From Verrucomicrobiales bacterium (GTDB taxonomy: Bacteria > Verrucomicrobiota > Verrucomicrobiia > Limisphaerales > F1-80-MAGS106): a stretch of 13,396 nt of DNA. Location: the NCBI GenBank assembly GCA_947487925.1, contig CANLCA010000020.1, forward strand, positions 1 to 13,396, read 5' to 3'. The stretch's first letter is position 1. Each line of letters opens with the position of its first letter. Below are positions 12,799 to 13,396 of this stretch, one piece after another. The translations under genes and the position numbers were made by a program. The notes beneath the pieces were generated by a model. That model ran no database searches. It saw nothing but the letters and a program-made list of their open reading frames with translations, and was not told the origin of the DNA.

Positions 12799-13396
12799 TT
12801 TGTCGGCTTGGGTGCTACAGCTCTTCAGCTAAAAAATGCCCAACATGGCGCAAGATCTGGGCTGCGTCTCTTGTCGCAGAGCTGACAACATTGCCTTGCG
12901 CGGGAAACCGAGTCGAGCGATCTGTGGAAGGCGGGCTCGGATTGATCGTAAACCGCGGAGACCTGAGATTATGGCGACCTCAACGCACACGAAGGAGCTG
13001 GCACTCGGGAGGGTGTTGCAGCACGCCAGCGGGGACAAACGATTTTAAGATCCTCGACACGCGCATATATTGAAACTGAAACGACACGTGACAACTAGGT
13101 CTCACTCCTGACCGCGCGTTGCATCGAACGTTACCACCCATGCTCTCTCGTAATCAAAAATCGCCCCTAGCATCCCCCAGCCAATCTCCATTTCTCATCG
13201 TTTTCCCAGCGTTCCTTCTTGCTCCGCTCCATCCACAAGATCTAGCGTCAGACCTCAGAACCAGGGGGGTAAAACGAGAAAAACAATGGCGAGTTGGATT
13301 CCCTTGAAATCGTCAAAAGGAACGGGCTAGAGGGTGTGAACTAAAGAAATCATTTTTTCGGAAGTATCCGAGCTGACGGGTATGCATTGGGACAGT
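12799..13396. other. 598-bp region without a convincing gene; first ~280 bp possibly a decayed or repeated element
   Basis: From the sixA stop to the window edge no frame gives a recognisable product. The first part, to about 13080, is GC-rich and unusually free of stops in several frames: a plus frame is open through 13073 and encodes Cys/Arg/Trp-rich text (for example RSWHSGGCCSTPAGTN), and another plus frame and a minus frame are also open for about 70 codons. Composition like this, with no family match and no start context, suggests a degenerate gene or a dispersed intergenic repeat rather than a working protein. The remainder (about 13081-13396) is more AT-rich, pyrimidine-rich on the plus strand around 13130-13240, and contains nothing I can name. 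No hairpin with a T-run marks the end of the CHAD-sixA transcript. Confidence 0.4.

Noticed and set aside
12836..13048. 70-codon plus-strand frame as a small protein gene
   Set aside because: No ribosome site, no recognisable family, and competing open frames over the same bases; more consistent with a degenerate or repeat segment.
1..13396. New defence, CRISPR, toxin-antitoxin or mobile system
   Set aside because: No repeat arrays, transposase, integrase, nuclease, helicase or toxin-like gene is visible on either strand; the recognisable genes are metabolic, regulatory or exported proteins of known families.

Overview
The window looks like a chromosomal stretch of a bacterium from the Planctomycetota-Verrucomicrobiota group. 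The basis is the pair of large secreted DUF1549/DUF1553 proteins and a Tat-exported DUF1501 protein, which are abundant there and rare elsewhere. I lean towards Verrucomicrobiota, because a LamG domain lies inside one DUF1553 protein and a CHAD/SixA pair is present. This is inference from gene content; there is no rRNA or other phylogenetic marker here. I see no tRNA, rRNA, CRISPR array, insertion sequence or phage gene.

Layout. (1) Bases 1-431, plus strand: the 3' end of a glutamine synthetase family gene. (2) Bases 717-11019: six genes, all on the minus strand. In transcription order they are glpF and glpK (glycerol uptake and phosphorylation), a DUF1549/DUF1553 protein without the usual cytochrome domain, a small S4 RNA-binding protein of the Hsp15 type, a 1065-residue protein with PSCyt1, DUF1549, LamG and DUF1553 regions, and a DUF1501 protein. 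Three very tight junctions (19, 5 and 3 bp) define the sub-operons glpF-glpK, DUF1553-S4 and PSD1-DUF1501. Gaps of 293 bp (from the preferred ATG) and 152 bp separate the three pairs. (3) Bases 11112-12798, plus strand and divergent from glpF: a CHAD-domain protein followed 16 bp later by a SixA-type phosphohistidine phosphatase. (4) Bases 12799-13396: no convincing gene; its first ~280 bp has unusually open frames and may be a decayed gene or dispersed repeat.

How the genes may work together. GlpF admits glycerol and GlpK traps it as glycerol-3-phosphate; no glycerol-3-phosphate dehydrogenase or glp repressor is in the window. GlpK lacks both the fructose-1,6-bisphosphate loop of enterobacterial enzymes and the HPr-phosphorylated histidine of Gram-positive enzymes. 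The PSD1-DUF1501 pair is exported and of unknown biochemical role. The CHAD-SixA pair joins a probable polyphosphate-binding protein to a histidine-phosphate phosphatase.

The observations I rate highest are a perfect 8-bp hairpin that would hide a Shine-Dalgarno-like sequence before a candidate CHAD start (11291-11317), the cytochrome-less DUF1549/DUF1553 protein, and the CHAD-SixA pair divergent from glpFK. I found no clear-cut new defence or mobile system.
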